Shown here in pieces: positions 48,850-57,383 of a stretch of DNA of 64,000 bases. A model generated the notes under the pieces. It did no database searches and was not told where the DNA came from. It saw only the letters and a program-made list of their open reading frames with translations. The stretch covers positions 434,001-498,000 of the forward strand of contig CP060499.1 of NCBI GenBank assembly GCA_024760525.1, read 5' to 3'. Position numbers and translations under genes: made by a program. Origin of the DNA: Nitrospira sp. (lineage in GTDB: Bacteria; Nitrospirota; Nitrospiria; Nitrospirales; Nitrospiraceae). Numbering within the stretch: position 1 is the first letter of the stretch; each line of letters begins with the position of its first letter.

Positions 48850-49311
48850 CTATCGGCTGCTGGCATCCACGTTTCCTCGCCAGGCGCCGGTTTCATGGCC
48901 ACGTGACTCAATGAATTCCTTGAATCGCTTCAGGTCCCCTTCCACGCGTTGTGAGACCACCCCTACGACATCACCCGTTTTCTCAACCACCCCTTGAGGC
49001 TCGAAATCGATGCGCAAGTTGATCTTGGACTTCCCCTCGGTGACTGGTGAAAAGATAACGATCCCTTCGTTCTTCGCCCCGTGCTGACTTCGCCAGGCGA
49101 TCCGTTGATCAGGAACCTGCTCCGTAATCTCGGCATCCCATTCCTGCTGCTTGCCGCCAATCGTGGCTTTCCAGTGCAGATGCTTCGCGTCGATCTGGTG
49201 GACGTGTTCGATGCCCTCCATGAATCGAGGAAAATCCTCAAACTGGGTCCATTGATTGTAGGCGGTCCGGACCGGCACATTCAGGTCGATGGATTTTTCT
49301 ATAACTGACAT
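48850..49311 (-). CDS. SRPBCC-family (cyclase/dehydrase-like) protein
   Basis: A 153-residue protein of the START-like fold: MSVIEKSIDLNVPVRTAYNQ, FEDFPRFMEGIEHVHQIDA, INLRIDFEPQGVVEKTGD and a C-terminal helix QRVEGDLKRFKEFIES. This resembles the coenzyme-Q-binding/polyketide cyclase group. It probably binds a hydrophobic ligand. Soluble, no signal peptide. On the same strand as the small secreted gene, 63 bp away. Confidence 0.82.
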   Translation of the reverse strand: MSVIEKSIDLNVPVRTAYNQWTQFEDFPRFMEGIEHVHQIDAKHLHWKATIGGKQQEWDAEITEQVPDQRIAWRSQHGAKNEGIVIFSPVTEGKSKINLRIDFEPQGVVEKTGDVVGVVSQRVEGDLKRFKEFIESRGHETGAWRGNVDASSR

Positions 49312-49459
49312 CGTAGGCGTCTCCTTCTAATAGTTGTTAAGTCAAATACGGTAGTAGTTCCGCTGCGTACACATTGTTTCTCAACTGCTGCCTTCCGCTT
49401 CGGCCCTCTCTTCCCTCAAACACACAACGTTCAGGATGTGGGCATGAGGACGAGCTTGT

Positions 49460-49888
49460 TTACTTCCCGCCCCCTCCCGCGCCTCCGGATGATCCCATCC
49501 CTCCACCAGAACCCATACCACCCGATGAGCTTGATGAGCCCATCCCGCCAGATGACCCCGTACCAGGCGAACTCGTTCCTCCGCCTGGTGTCCTGGTCCC
49601 TCCAGGTTGCCCTGGACTGCCGGGCGCGCCCATGTTGCCAGATCCGGGTCGGGATGCTTTCCCGCCGTCAGGAGCACCCGGCGCATTTTGGTTGAATTCC
49701 GGCATGGTTCCTGGTCGTCCCGGCGTCACCTCCGGCCCGGGTCCTGGTCTCTTGATCTCGGGGCCTCCCTGTCCGACTGCTCCGCCCGAACCACTTCCAC
49801 TCCCTACCTGAGCCTGTCCTGTCCCGCCGGTGAACAGGAGCATTCCCGCGACCATTAATGTCGATGCGCATGTCTGAAGGATCTTCAT
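49460..49888 (-). CDS. Gly/Ser/Pro-rich secreted protein
   Basis: A 142-residue protein with a signal peptide (ASTLMVAGMLLFTGGTGQAQ). The mature part is low-complexity: GSGSGSGGAVGQGG, PGPGPEVTPGRPG and a Gly/Ser-rich end. It resembles disordered surface or periplasmic proteins. The start ATG is followed by a canonical basic N-terminus. Function unknown. Confidence 0.6.
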   Translation of the reverse strand: MKILQTCASTLMVAGMLLFTGGTGQAQVGSGSGSGGAVGQGGPEIKRPGPGPEVTPGRPGTMPEFNQNAPGAPDGGKASRPGSGNMGAPGSPGQPGGTRTPGGGTSSPGTGSSGGMGSSSSSGGMGSGGGMGSSGGAGGGGK

Positions 49889-50066
49889 ATGTCCTCTCCT
49901 TTATTGCGAGATGACCTCACTCACCGCATATTGAACTTCTCTGTTGGATCGTAGCGAACCTTAGAGTCGGTCGAAACTGGGAAAACACATGGGGTTGATC
50001 AAGCAGTACATGCAGGAGGTCTGGGGAAAGCTCCAGTTCGTTCGGTGATGCGCGAACGGAAAATGC

Positions 50067-50882
50067 TCAGATGGTCAGCACAAGTCCGACGGCCGCCGCG
50101 GACATCAGCGCCGTGGTCAGCCATCCCAAGACATTGGGGAGGACACCGCCCGTATGCTCTCCCATGACAGCTCGATTATTCGCGATGAGCACAATCAGCA
50201 TCAGCAGAGGCGGGGCCAGCAGTCCATTGATGACCGCGGTCCAGAGCAGCGCATCCATCGGATTGATTCCGACGAAGTCGATGAGCAAGGCCCCGAGTGT
50301 ACAGGCGCTGAGCGTCAGATAAAATTCTTTGGCCTGGCTTGGTTGCGCATCGAGACTACAGGGCCAGCCGAAGATCTCACAGAGCGCATAGGCCGCCGAT
50401 CCCGTGAGAATGGGGACGGCCAGGAAGCCGGTTCCGATTAAGCCGACCGCCATCAGCCATGTCGCAGCATCACCGGCGAGTGGGCGCAACGCCTCCGCCG
50501 CATCGGCCGCCGAGTTGATATCGGTCTGCCCTGCCCGATGCAGCGTGGCGGCTGTCGCGAGAATAATGAAGTACATGACGAGATTGGAGAGCAGCATGCC
50601 GATAACGACATCCCACCGCGCATGGCCGAGCTCGGCCTTTGTCGCGCCCTTACGATCTGAGAGCTGTGTGCGTCCCTTGGCGACTTCCTCCTCCACTTCC
50701 TGATTCGCTTGCCAGAAAAAGAGATAAGGAGAAATGGTCGTGCCCAAAATGGCCACGAACATCACGAGATAGCTGTGATCCCACTGCACCGAGGGATGAA
50801 AGGTATTCGTCAGGACTTCGCTCCAATCCGGTTTGGCGAGGAACGCAGCACCAATGTAGGTCAAGAGCGAGAGCGTCTTCAT
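50067..50882 (-). pseudogene. Nramp-family transporter lacking its N-terminal part
   Basis: The frame from ATG 50882 gives 271 residues with Nramp helices: FVAILGTTISPYLFFWQANQ (the conserved segment), LMAVGLIGTGFLAVPILTGSAAYA, and VINGLLAPPLLMLIVLIANN. A full Nramp Mn/Fe transporter has about 400 or more residues and should carry a DPGN motif on the first helix, which is absent here. Just upstream in frame is a stop, and beyond it lies a different gene's frame. So the 5' third was removed by deletion. A non-functional gene is likely. Confidence 0.75.
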
Positions 50883-51351
50883 CAATCAGGCGCAAGGAAG
50901 CCTCAAGGGTTTCCAGCATGGAGGCCCGTGCACGGAGGTCTGGGGCGGAATAGCGACCTCCTGCGCCGAAAAGCAAGAGACGCCGGCGTGTTTCGTCTTG
51001 CGAGTCCCGCTCTCCCAAGCGACCCTTCTGGCGCCAGCTGTTGACCACTTGGGTATGGGGCGACGTATCGTCGGATGTCGGCGAGCAATGGAGATACCGC
51101 CACAGTATCGGGGAAAAGATCAGCGGCTCGTCGGGATCTTCCCAGAGTTCTCGGAGAATATTGCGCCCGTGTTGGAAGTCCACCTCTGATTGGACAAAGA
51201 GGGCGGAGAGCCCAAACCATGAAGCGAGTACCCCTCGTCCCAGCGTGGCGGCATCGGCGCCCACTATTGCACCAGCGGCCAGTCCAATTCCGCCAGTGAC
51301 AATGCCGGCGATTCCACCTACGACAATCGAGGCGATGGTGAGCTGTTTCAC
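50650..51351 (-). pseudogene. Hypothetical membrane protein fused into the Nramp remnant
   Basis: GTG 51351 (overlapping the stop of the lipoprotein gene) opens a 233-residue frame. The first part has two Gly-rich membrane helices (IASIVVGGIAGIVTGGIGLA, AGAIVGADAAT). Near 50880 the Nramp sequence takes over in another frame, so residues from about 158 on (after LRLIDE) are read through the Nramp gene. The original 3' end is thus lost. The natural protein length is unknown. Confidence 0.55.
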
Positions 51352-51672
51352 GCGCCCCCGTCGACTGCGTCAATGCGGTCGGCCAATTGATAGGCTCGAT
51401 CCCGTTCGCAGACGATTTCTGCGGTGGCCGAATTCACCTCGAGCATGGCCAGTTGGATCCGCTCCATTAGCTGTAACCGGCGAATGACCACCTCGAGTGT
51501 GGACCGGGGCTCGATTCGGTCGTGTCTTGGCGCCTTCTGGTCCGCAGTGCTGGTTGTATTCCGTCGCCACGCCTCGTTGAGTGGATGGAATCAGCGACGA
51601 GCATCCAGAGGTGGAAAGTATGGTCATGATCAGGAAGGCGATGCAGTGGGAAGCGTAGGGAGCAGCGACCAT
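51348..51672 (-). pseudogene. Frameshifted lipoprotein gene
   Basis: ATG 51672 opens MVAAPYASHCIAFLIMTILS, with a lipobox STSGC. Near 51530-51540 the frame must shift by one base to continue as RSTLEVVIRRLQLMERIQL, then AMLEVNSATAEIVCERDRAY and end VDGGA with TGA at 51348. Together that would be a protein of about 107 residues. The stop overlaps the next gene's GTG (GTGA), so it was a real operon. An indel caused by decay or read error. Confidence 0.55.
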
Positions 51673-51724
51673 GGACTGCGTATCGGACGTGCGTTTCACT
51701 CAACTCTCTGTACTGAGTGCGGTG

Positions 51725-51767
51725 CTAGGACTCATCCTAGTGCCGTTGAGGTCAATTTGATCTCAAC
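51725..51767. promoter_or_regulatory. Two inverted repeats upstream of hemerythrin gene 1
   Basis: CTAGGA at 51725-51730 pairs with TCCTAG at 51735-51740. GTTGAGGTCAA at 51745-51755 pairs with TTGATCTCAAC at 51757-51767 (10 of 11 positions). They lie about 100 bp before the hemerythrin start and look like an operator pair. No regulator is known. Confidence 0.4.
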
Positions 51768-51868
51768 CGCTGGCGTATCCATGTCCACATTGTCTCTGCG
51801 CTTTCCCAGTACGCCACTCAATCGAAGTCCCTTACGCTGCGTAGAAACAACTCAAAAGGGAGGGCCCT

Positions 51869-52354
51869 ATGGCAGGCAAGACTGCGGTCGTATCCGGCGT
51901 CATCGAGATGTTGAAAAGAGGTCACGCGGAGGTCAACGGATTTTTCGAAGAGTTCGAATCGGCGAAGGGGAAAGAGCAAGCCGACATTGTCGCCACGGTC
52001 ATCATGGAGATCGAGATTCATGCCGATCTTGAGGAAAAGCTCATCTATCCAGCCATTCGTGAGGCAATCGACAAAGACGACATAATGAACGAGGCGATCG
52101 AGGAGCATCATCTCGTCCATGTCCTCATCAAGGAACTGGAGCACCTCACACCCAAGGATGACGCCTTTCAGGCCAAGGTCAGAGTGCTGGGTGAGCTGAT
52201 GAAGCACCATATTGAGGAGGAAGAAGGGGAAATGTTTCCGAGGGCTCAAGCAAGCCACATTGACTGGGAAGCCTTGGAGACAGCGGTGATGAAACGCAAA
52301 GAAGCCTTGGTGAGCAAGTTTACTAGGGGCAAGCAATCCGTTGCCAAAGCCTAG
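51869..52354 (+). CDS. Hemerythrin-domain protein, copy 1
   Basis: A 161-residue hemerythrin-like helical-bundle protein with His/Glu metal ligands in RGHAEVNGFF, IHADLEEKLIYPAI, EEHHLVHVLI and KHHIEEEEGEMFP. It should carry a di-iron site that binds O2 or NO. ATG 51869 has AAAGGGAGGG upstream. A second copy lies at 60455. The last 90 bases and 40 bases past the stop are almost identical between them. No signal peptide. Confidence 0.9.
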   Translation: MAGKTAVVSGVIEMLKRGHAEVNGFFEEFESAKGKEQADIVATVIMEIEIHADLEEKLIYPAIREAIDKDDIMNEAIEEHHLVHVLIKELEHLTPKDDAFQAKVRVLGELMKHHIEEEEGEMFPRAQASHIDWEALETAVMKRKEALVSKFTRGKQSVAKA

Positions 52355-52361
52355 CGACTTC

Positions 52362-52403
52362 AGGGCCGCTTTTCTCATGACCATGGAGGGAGAAGCGGCC
52401 CCT
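52362..52403 (+). terminator. Hairpin after hemerythrin gene 1
   Basis: GGGCCGCTTTTCTC at 52363-52376 pairs with GAGAAGCGGCCCC at 52389-52401. No T run follows, so terminator activity is unsure. The same left arm is found after the second copy. Confidence 0.5.
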
Positions 52404-52614
52404 GCTCGCGGCGGAAATAATCATCAATTCTCGGGTGGAGACTAGTAAGGCTAGGAAATTGTCAGCCTTGTGAGCGATCCGTTTCTAATACCTCCATCGC
52501 CTCGCATCTGGACCATTCGCTGTCAACAATTTCCGCTAGGGTATGCCCGAGCATAATTCTTCTTCGTGGTCAGCTATGCTGATAGCACCGATAGGATGTG
52601 ACCATTCAGTCCAG

Positions 52615-53040
52615 ATGGTTATGGTGAGAGAGCGCAAACCGGATTCCAACAAGGCGATGGCCCCATTGCCCCAACCAGTTCGCGTGCTTCTGGCTGAGAA
52701 CGAGCGTCTTCTCCGTCAGGAGTTGCGAAACATGGTCAATTCCTCTGATGAGTTTACGGTCGTCGGCGAAGCCGAGAACGGAGAGTTGGCTAGCGTGCTG
52801 GCGCAACAATTACAGCCCGATGTCATCCTCATGGATAGGGACATGCCCAGAATGAATGGCCTCGACGCGACGCGATGGATCAAGACGACGCAGCCCCAGG
52901 TAATCATTATCGGGCTATCGGTCTGCCCTAGTGGCGCCGTCGCTCGTGAAATGAAAGCCGCAGGCGCGTCCGCTTACCTGACGAAGGAACTCTCGCCGGG
53001 GGATTTCTCTCGAGCTATCCATGCCGCGCTCCTAAAGTAA
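52615..53040 (+). CDS. Single-domain response regulator receiver
   Basis: The receiver fold runs from VRVLLAENERLLRQELRN to YLTKELSPGDFSRAI. The phosphorylated Asp is in DVILMDRDMPRMNG, but the usual acidic pair near the start is AENE. Ser/Thr (IIGLSVCP) and Lys (TKEL) are present. At 141 residues from ATG 52615 it has a receiver with no output domain, so it probably signals through protein contact. An earlier in-frame start at 52543 is possible. Confidence 0.75.
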   Translation: MVMVRERKPDSNKAMAPLPQPVRVLLAENERLLRQELRNMVNSSDEFTVVGEAENGELASVLAQQLQPDVILMDRDMPRMNGLDATRWIKTTQPQVIIIGLSVCPSGAVAREMKAAGASAYLTKELSPGDFSRAIHAALLK

Positions 53041-53076
53041 AATGGATTTCCGCCTCTCGCGCAGCGTCTCAGACGT

Positions 53077-53910
53077 GTGAGAAGAGACTCCCGGCTTCAT
53101 TGTAAAAAGGATGCTGTGAGAAGTATCGAGCGCCCGTGGAACCCTTTATCAGTCGACCCGGTGGCAAGCCGGTTTTCGAGCTATGCCGCCTTCGACGGCA
53201 CGTCCGTTATGAAGCCCTTCGCGCCCGAGCAACTTATAGATGCCCAACTCATTGATGCCCATGATCAGCTACGCCAACGAATTCTGGGCCAGTTTTACCC
53301 GTGCACCGGTGCCATCTCTGCGTTTAGTCAAAACCAGTACCGTTTTGGGCTCTATCCGGACTTAGCGTCCGACCGTGCCGTTGGTGCGGTGTGCCATGAT
53401 CTGTATGAGTTTTCCCACGAATTTCCTGTCGTTGAGGACCAGTTCATGACCTTCATCGCGATGTTCCCGGGACCGGTCATTCAGTCAGAACAGCACTTCG
53501 AGGAGCTATTGTGGAATCAGCTTCAGGCCATGCACTCCCGTGACTCCAAGTTCTTCGCCTGGGACCACCGTGTGGAGGCCGACCCGCAGAGCCAGCAATT
53601 TTCGTTTAGCCTCGGCGAACGAGCCATGTTCGTTATCGGGATGCATCCCAAAGCGTCGCGTCTGGCCCGCACCCGTCCGATTCCGACGCTCGTCTTCAAT
53701 TTCCATGAACAATTTGATCGCTTACGGGCCCGCGGCAAGTTTGACGTGATGAAGGAGACCATCCGAACTCGCGATATGGCCTTGCAAGGCTCAACGAATC
53801 CTATGCTGGCGAGCTTTGGAGAGAATTCAGAGGCACGACAATATGCAGGTCGGGCCGTTCCAGCAGACTGGGCGTGCCCATTTCGCTCGCGCAAGACCGG
53901 CACGAGGTGA
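53077..53910 (+). CDS. YqcI/YcgG-family (GntA-like) protein
   Basis: A 277-residue protein with the family's strong motifs: FYPCTGAISAFSQNQYRFGLY, RAMFVIGMHPKASRLARTRP, TLVFNFHEQFDRLRARGKF and NPMLASFGENSEARQYAGR, ending WACPF. The family (heme-oxygenase-like) includes GntA, a heme-dependent N-hydroxylase of guanitoxin synthesis. Here the substrate is unknown. The N-terminal 50 residues, from GTG 53077, are variable; ATG 53209 is an alternative. Confidence 0.75.
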   Translation: MRRDSRLHCKKDAVRSIERPWNPLSVDPVASRFSSYAAFDGTSVMKPFAPEQLIDAQLIDAHDQLRQRILGQFYPCTGAISAFSQNQYRFGLYPDLASDRAVGAVCHDLYEFSHEFPVVEDQFMTFIAMFPGPVIQSEQHFEELLWNQLQAMHSRDSKFFAWDHRVEADPQSQQFSFSLGERAMFVIGMHPKASRLARTRPIPTLVFNFHEQFDRLRARGKFDVMKETIRTRDMALQGSTNPMLASFGENSEARQYAGRAVPADWACPFRSRKTGTR

Positions 53911-54019
53911 CCATTTCTCAGATGATCTGACACAAGGCCAATGGTCAGTCGAGCTTGTTCGGAAACTCCCTTCAGGTGAAGCTCACACGGGTGTGTGTTC
54001 CCTGAGTGCATGACACAGC

Positions 54020-54481
54020 ATGGACGTGGCTCCCACTCTCCCTCTAATCAAATTTGGCCTCCTCTCTTTTTGGGGCCTCTGGTTTGTCATCGTAGTGCTC
54101 ACCAATCTGTGCGAGGCCATGAAAATTTTTGAGGTTCTCCCCTGGGCATGGAAATTTGCCTCTTGCAATTTTCAACCGGTCGCTTTGGCAGTCGGCGAAT
54201 ACGCTACGCCTGCCTGGATCGCCAAGGCGCTATTCTCCGGCATCTTGGTGTGGCAACTTGGTATCGTCATTTTATTTGGATGGGCTACTCTCTCGAGCCT
54301 TGAGCATCGGACTCTCAGGTGGGACCTTGTCGATTTAGCCTTTGCAGCTGGTTTGAGCCTTTGGGCAGCATTTATGCTAGCGGATGAATATTGTAGGCAA
54401 TATGAACCGCAACGCGCTCATGTTCTATTCTTTATGGCCCAGCTCGTCACACTTCTGACCTTGCATCTTTTACCTGCTTAA
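54020..54481 (+). CDS. Small membrane protein, function unknown
   Basis: A 153-residue protein with about four helices (GLLSFWGLWFVIVVLTNLCEA, LFSGILVWQLGIVILFGWAT, LAFAAGLSLWAAFMLA, LFFMAQLVTLLTLHLL). It follows the GntA-like gene by 109 bp on the same strand; by recollection similar proteins occur in other bacteria. No known function; it may work with its neighbour. Confidence 0.65.
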   Translation: MDVAPTLPLIKFGLLSFWGLWFVIVVLTNLCEAMKIFEVLPWAWKFASCNFQPVALAVGEYATPAWIAKALFSGILVWQLGIVILFGWATLSSLEHRTLRWDLVDLAFAAGLSLWAAFMLADEYCRQYEPQRAHVLFFMAQLVTLLTLHLLPA

Positions 54482-54728
54482 TGTGCTTCTCTACTTGCCA
54501 TGCCTCACCGGTGGCCTCTATGAACGATTTGGTTGCGGTTGCTCCTTGATGGATGATGGGGCGGGATTCCTTGATCGAGGGGTTTCCTTTTTGGGAGCGA
54601 ATGTTTTTTACAGGACCCCCGGGCGGGGGCTCTAGGGTCCTCAAGGAGTTCTTGCACCCCTTTTTCATCGATGTTCTCCGCCTAGTCTTTTTCCTAGGTT
54701 GTCCAAAGTGTCCAGAGTCTCTTCTCAT
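54447..54728 (-). CDS. Small basic hypothetical protein
   Basis: A 93-residue frame whose ATG at 54728 has a strong ribosome site (AAGGAGGAC, spacing six). The first half is basic (RKKTRRRTSMKKGCK), the rest hydrophilic. It overlaps the end of the membrane gene by 35 bases on the other strand. The site argues for a real gene, the composition less so. Confidence 0.4.
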   Translation of the reverse strand: MRRDSGHFGQPRKKTRRRTSMKKGCKNSLRTLEPPPGGPVKNIRSQKGNPSIKESRPIIHQGATATKSFIEATGEAWQVEKHIKQVKDARSEV

Positions 54729-54779
54729 GGTCAGTCCTCCTTGTACCGCTGCAGAAGATAACCAAAAACGCTCGTTCAG

Positions 54780-55178
54780 CTAGGACATTTCAGTGGAAGC
54801 GCTCGCAACATGTGCTAAATCATCACGGCTACAATACTCCACCAACAGATGCCGGCCGATCAGATCGGGGAGACTCGAGCAGTGTTTGAGCCGATCATGC
54901 CAGGCCACCGGGCCGCATGGGGAGAATTTAGCCCCTGTGAGGAGATCACCGAGCTTTTCGAGGGAAGCGCCGTACTGCAGGGCCACGCTCAGCAGACGGG
55001 CAATGACGTCGTATAGTGCGGTTGTCTCGGGGGTGCAATCGGCGCCTTTCACCCGAAGGAAGATCTCGGCGGGGGAAGGATCATCATGGACAGAGATATA
55101 AAGCGTCCGCTGGTTCGCAATCCGGACCTTCTGGGTAGTGTGGTTACGACGGACGGGAAGTTCGAGCCGGTGGGTCAT
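54780..55178 (-). CDS. TSCPD-domain protein
   Basis: From ATG 55178 this 132-residue protein has the TSCPD pattern: QRTLYISVHDDPSPAEIFLR, TTALYDVIARLLSVALQYG, then KLGDLLTGAKFSPCG. The domain occurs in B12-dependent ribonucleotide reductase and in stand-alone proteins on mobile DNA. The function here is unknown. The attachment-site copy lies 74 bp upstream of the start. Confidence 0.75.
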   Translation of the reverse strand: MTHRLELPVRRNHTTQKVRIANQRTLYISVHDDPSPAEIFLRVKGADCTPETTALYDVIARLLSVALQYGASLEKLGDLLTGAKFSPCGPVAWHDRLKHCSSLPDLIGRHLLVEYCSRDDLAHVASASTEMS

Positions 55179-55251
55179 GCCGTCACCACCTTCCCTTGGA
55201 TGGTGAAGGTGAGACTGGGGCCGAGATGGGTTATCAACGATGGGTTGAGCG

Positions 55252-55265
55252 CCTCGCCTCCACCA
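55252..55265 (+). repeat. Second attachment-site copy matching the ssrA 3' end
   Basis: CCTCGCCTCCACCA is identical to 47712-47725; the bases before it (GGGTTGAGCG) resemble the ssrA T arm (GGGTTCAACTCC) too. It marks the end of a 7.5-kb unit. Confidence 0.65.
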
Positions 55266-55379
55266 AACCGCACTTTTGCGTGCCGCTGGCCTCTTTATTG
55301 GATTGTCGTAATCGAGGCCAGCGGAAAGAGTCTTCAACCCACTCTGGTGGGCGTCTGCGCCCCCACGCGCCGACTCGAC

Positions 55380-55952
55380 AGTTGATCACCCGTTCCGGTT
55401 GCCGTGAAGCGGTAGCCGGGCTTTCCCGCCTCCAGTATCGGCTCACACAGAAATATGTCCGTCTAGGAGTTTCCTGAGCATCTGACGGGAGAGATCGACA
55501 TGCCGCCCGAATAATGACGGGAGTCTGTCCAGCTCATCACGTAAGCGCTTCGTTAGACATTTTTCATCCAGAGACATGGTAGCGGCAAGGTTCTGAAGAT
55601 GCTCCAGCTCTTTGGTCAGAGCTAGCTTCCGTTCGGCCCCGCGATGAAGCGGCTGCACGACGGTCGGCGTTCACTGGCCGGTCGCGACTAATTCCTCGAG
55701 ATAAGGGAGGCGGGTCTCGATCAGAGACGGTTCGCGGAGGAGGGCTGTGTGCTGGTCAGGGAATCCATCCTGTTTGGCTCGGAGCTTTTCTAACGCCTGG
55801 GCGGCCGTAGAGAGCCTCATTCTGGTGTCCCCACACCCACGTGTGAGAGCCCGTTCAGCGTCCCGCTCTAGGCGTGAAGGGTTAGTTTGTATTCCACTCT
55901 CCCCAGACCTGCTCATTTCATCACATAAGAGTCCACGGCTCACGGATTCCAT
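55380..55952 (-). pseudogene. Second recombinase-like remnant, with frameshifts
   Basis: The minus-strand region reads in pieces: LLREPSLIETRLPYLEELVA, then after a stop and shift ERKLALTKELEHLQNLAATM and LRDELDRLPSLFGRHVDLSR, then (frame lost near 55455) CEPILEAGKPGYRFTATGTG. It matches the remnant at 47.7-48.1 kb along its length and extends further at the N-terminal side (RLSTAAQALEKLRAKQDGFPD). Stops and shifts show it is dead. Confidence 0.7.
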
Positions 55953-56109
55953 TAATCAGCTGATAAGCGTTCAGTTTTGACCATTCTTCGTTTGATAGCG
56001 ATGCTATTGTCCGCCCGAGCCTCACAAAACAATTGTGTGTGGGGAAAACCTAATGACTCACGGCGGAGCGGGGACGCCTTGAAGGGTGTACGAGTATGAG
56101 GCGGTTATT

Positions 56110-56481
56110 ATGCACCCTCCCCCAATACCTCCAAATGTGATTTGGATTTGTCGAGCATGCTGGAGGCAGAGGTCGGACGATGAATCGACTCCGCTTCCCA
56201 TTCCGACCTTCATCGGTTTATGTGCGGAATGCGACGCAAAGAATATCCCTCTTGTCTATGTTCAGGTAGTTCCTATGTCGAGGCACGACTATAAGGGACG
56301 CTCGATCATATTGACACTCGGTGAACAGGATGGACACTGGGGGTGCCATTTTTTAGTGACTGAACTCGGGAATACACAGGCACCATCTCCAAAGGGGTTT
56401 GTGGCCGGGAGGGTTTATTCTTACGCAGGCGCGGAGGCGGAAGCTCTCAAGGCGGCGCAACAGCTCATCGATTCCAATTAG
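56110..56481 (+). CDS. CxxC protein with a GNAT-unrelated C-terminal domain
   Basis: From ATG 56110 (GAGGCGG upstream) 123 residues. The N-terminal third, IWICRACWRQR and GLCAECDA, forms a zinc ribbon. The C-terminal part (SIILTLGEQDGHWGCHFLVT, then FVAGRVYSYAGAEAEALKAA) is an alpha/beta module of unknown function. A related CxxC gene lies at 56872-57054. Confidence 0.65.
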   Translation: MHPPPIPPNVIWICRACWRQRSDDESTPLPIPTFIGLCAECDAKNIPLVYVQVVPMSRHDYKGRSIILTLGEQDGHWGCHFLVTELGNTQAPSPKGFVAGRVYSYAGAEAEALKAAQQLIDSN

Positions 56482-56620
56482 CTCCCCGTCCTTTCCTCGA
56501 CGCGTAGCACCCAACCCTCATGAGAAATCAATCGTTGCGACGCGCTGTCAGTGAGTCCTGCCGGGCTCGGTCACTATGTAAGGAGTTGAAGAGTATAAAC
56601 GCAAAATGGAAGGAGACATG

Positions 56621-56704
56621 ATGGATGCAAACTGGCTGATATTCGGTGGAGTGCTTCTCGGCTTACTGGGAGCGGCTTTCGTCATTTACAGGAAGGGTCA
56701 ATAG
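56621..56704 (+). CDS. 27-residue membrane peptide
   Basis: ATG 56621, five bases past AAGGAGAC, opens a 27-residue frame (MDANWLIFGGVLLGLLGAAF then VIYRKGQ): one membrane helix with a basic end. The good ribosome site is the main support. Function unknown. Confidence 0.5.
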   Translation: MDANWLIFGGVLLGLLGAAFVIYRKGQ

Positions 56705-56871
56705 CCGTAGATCGGGTGTTCCTCCTAAACGTACCTGTTGACGAGCCTATGGAGCCGCCCTCTCTGAGGCTCCACAAATTTCATTCTCTTTCCTCGCTAG
56801 ATCTGCCCATGAGGTATCTCTTTTAGTTACCTCGCCGGTGGCGACACGGCACACCCATATCCGGAAGACGC

Positions 56872-57054
56872 TCATTTCTTCTTTGCCCGGATTGCAGACA
56901 CGGCTTCGTAAGCATAGAGCGAATTTATAGTTCCACATTCACGGCAGATCCCGAACGAAGCCCCTTTGGTCGGAAGCGGTGTATTCGGCTTTTCAACGGT
57001 CCAACATTTCCAGCAAAGGAACGTCACATGCGAAGGCAATCTGGCTCTTTCCAT
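56872..57054 (-). CDS. Small CxxC zinc-ribbon protein
   Basis: A 60-residue frame with FLCWKCWTVEKPNTPLPTKG and GICRECGTINSLYAYEA. The order CxxCW, PLP, GICxxC matches the N-terminal ribbon of the 56110 protein, so they are paralogues. It lacks the C-terminal domain of that protein and has no clear ribosome site at ATG 57054, hence the moderate confidence. Confidence 0.5.
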   Translation of the reverse strand: MERARLPSHVTFLCWKCWTVEKPNTPLPTKGASFGICRECGTINSLYAYEAVSAIRAKKK

Positions 57055-57383
57055 GAGAATAGGGGGGACTCGTGAGCGGGTCGAGCGTCAACGAGAGATA
57101 GTCTGGGCGTTGTACTTAGGCCGTAACGCTCAAATTCCCTCACACTGGTATATCTTGCGCATAGATAAATCCTGTGCGAGCCTCCCAACGTAATCAACCA
57201 TTCCAGGCCTGTCCTGATCGAAACCAGGAGACAACCTTAGCTCGTGAGATTAGGTCACACGCTGCAATGTCGTCGTATGGCCCTGGTCCGTCTCAATCCA
57301 TTGCCAAGGATATTCCCATGAGGCGTGGAGGATTCGGACAGAGTGTGTGGGTGTTCTCTCAATTTTTCCCTCTATTCATGTGA
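57055..57383. other. Intergenic stretch with a gene fragment
   Basis: No complete gene. It holds the 35-base fragment of the small secreted family at 57252-57287; apart from that nothing is recognised. Confidence 0.45.
57252..57287 (-). pseudogene. Terminal fragment of the small secreted protein family
   Basis: On the minus strand it reads TDQGHTTTLQRV then a stop, identical in protein to the end of the genes at 48472 and 62507; the bases differ from those at a few sites. Only about 35 bases remain. A third, mostly deleted copy. Confidence 0.65.
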
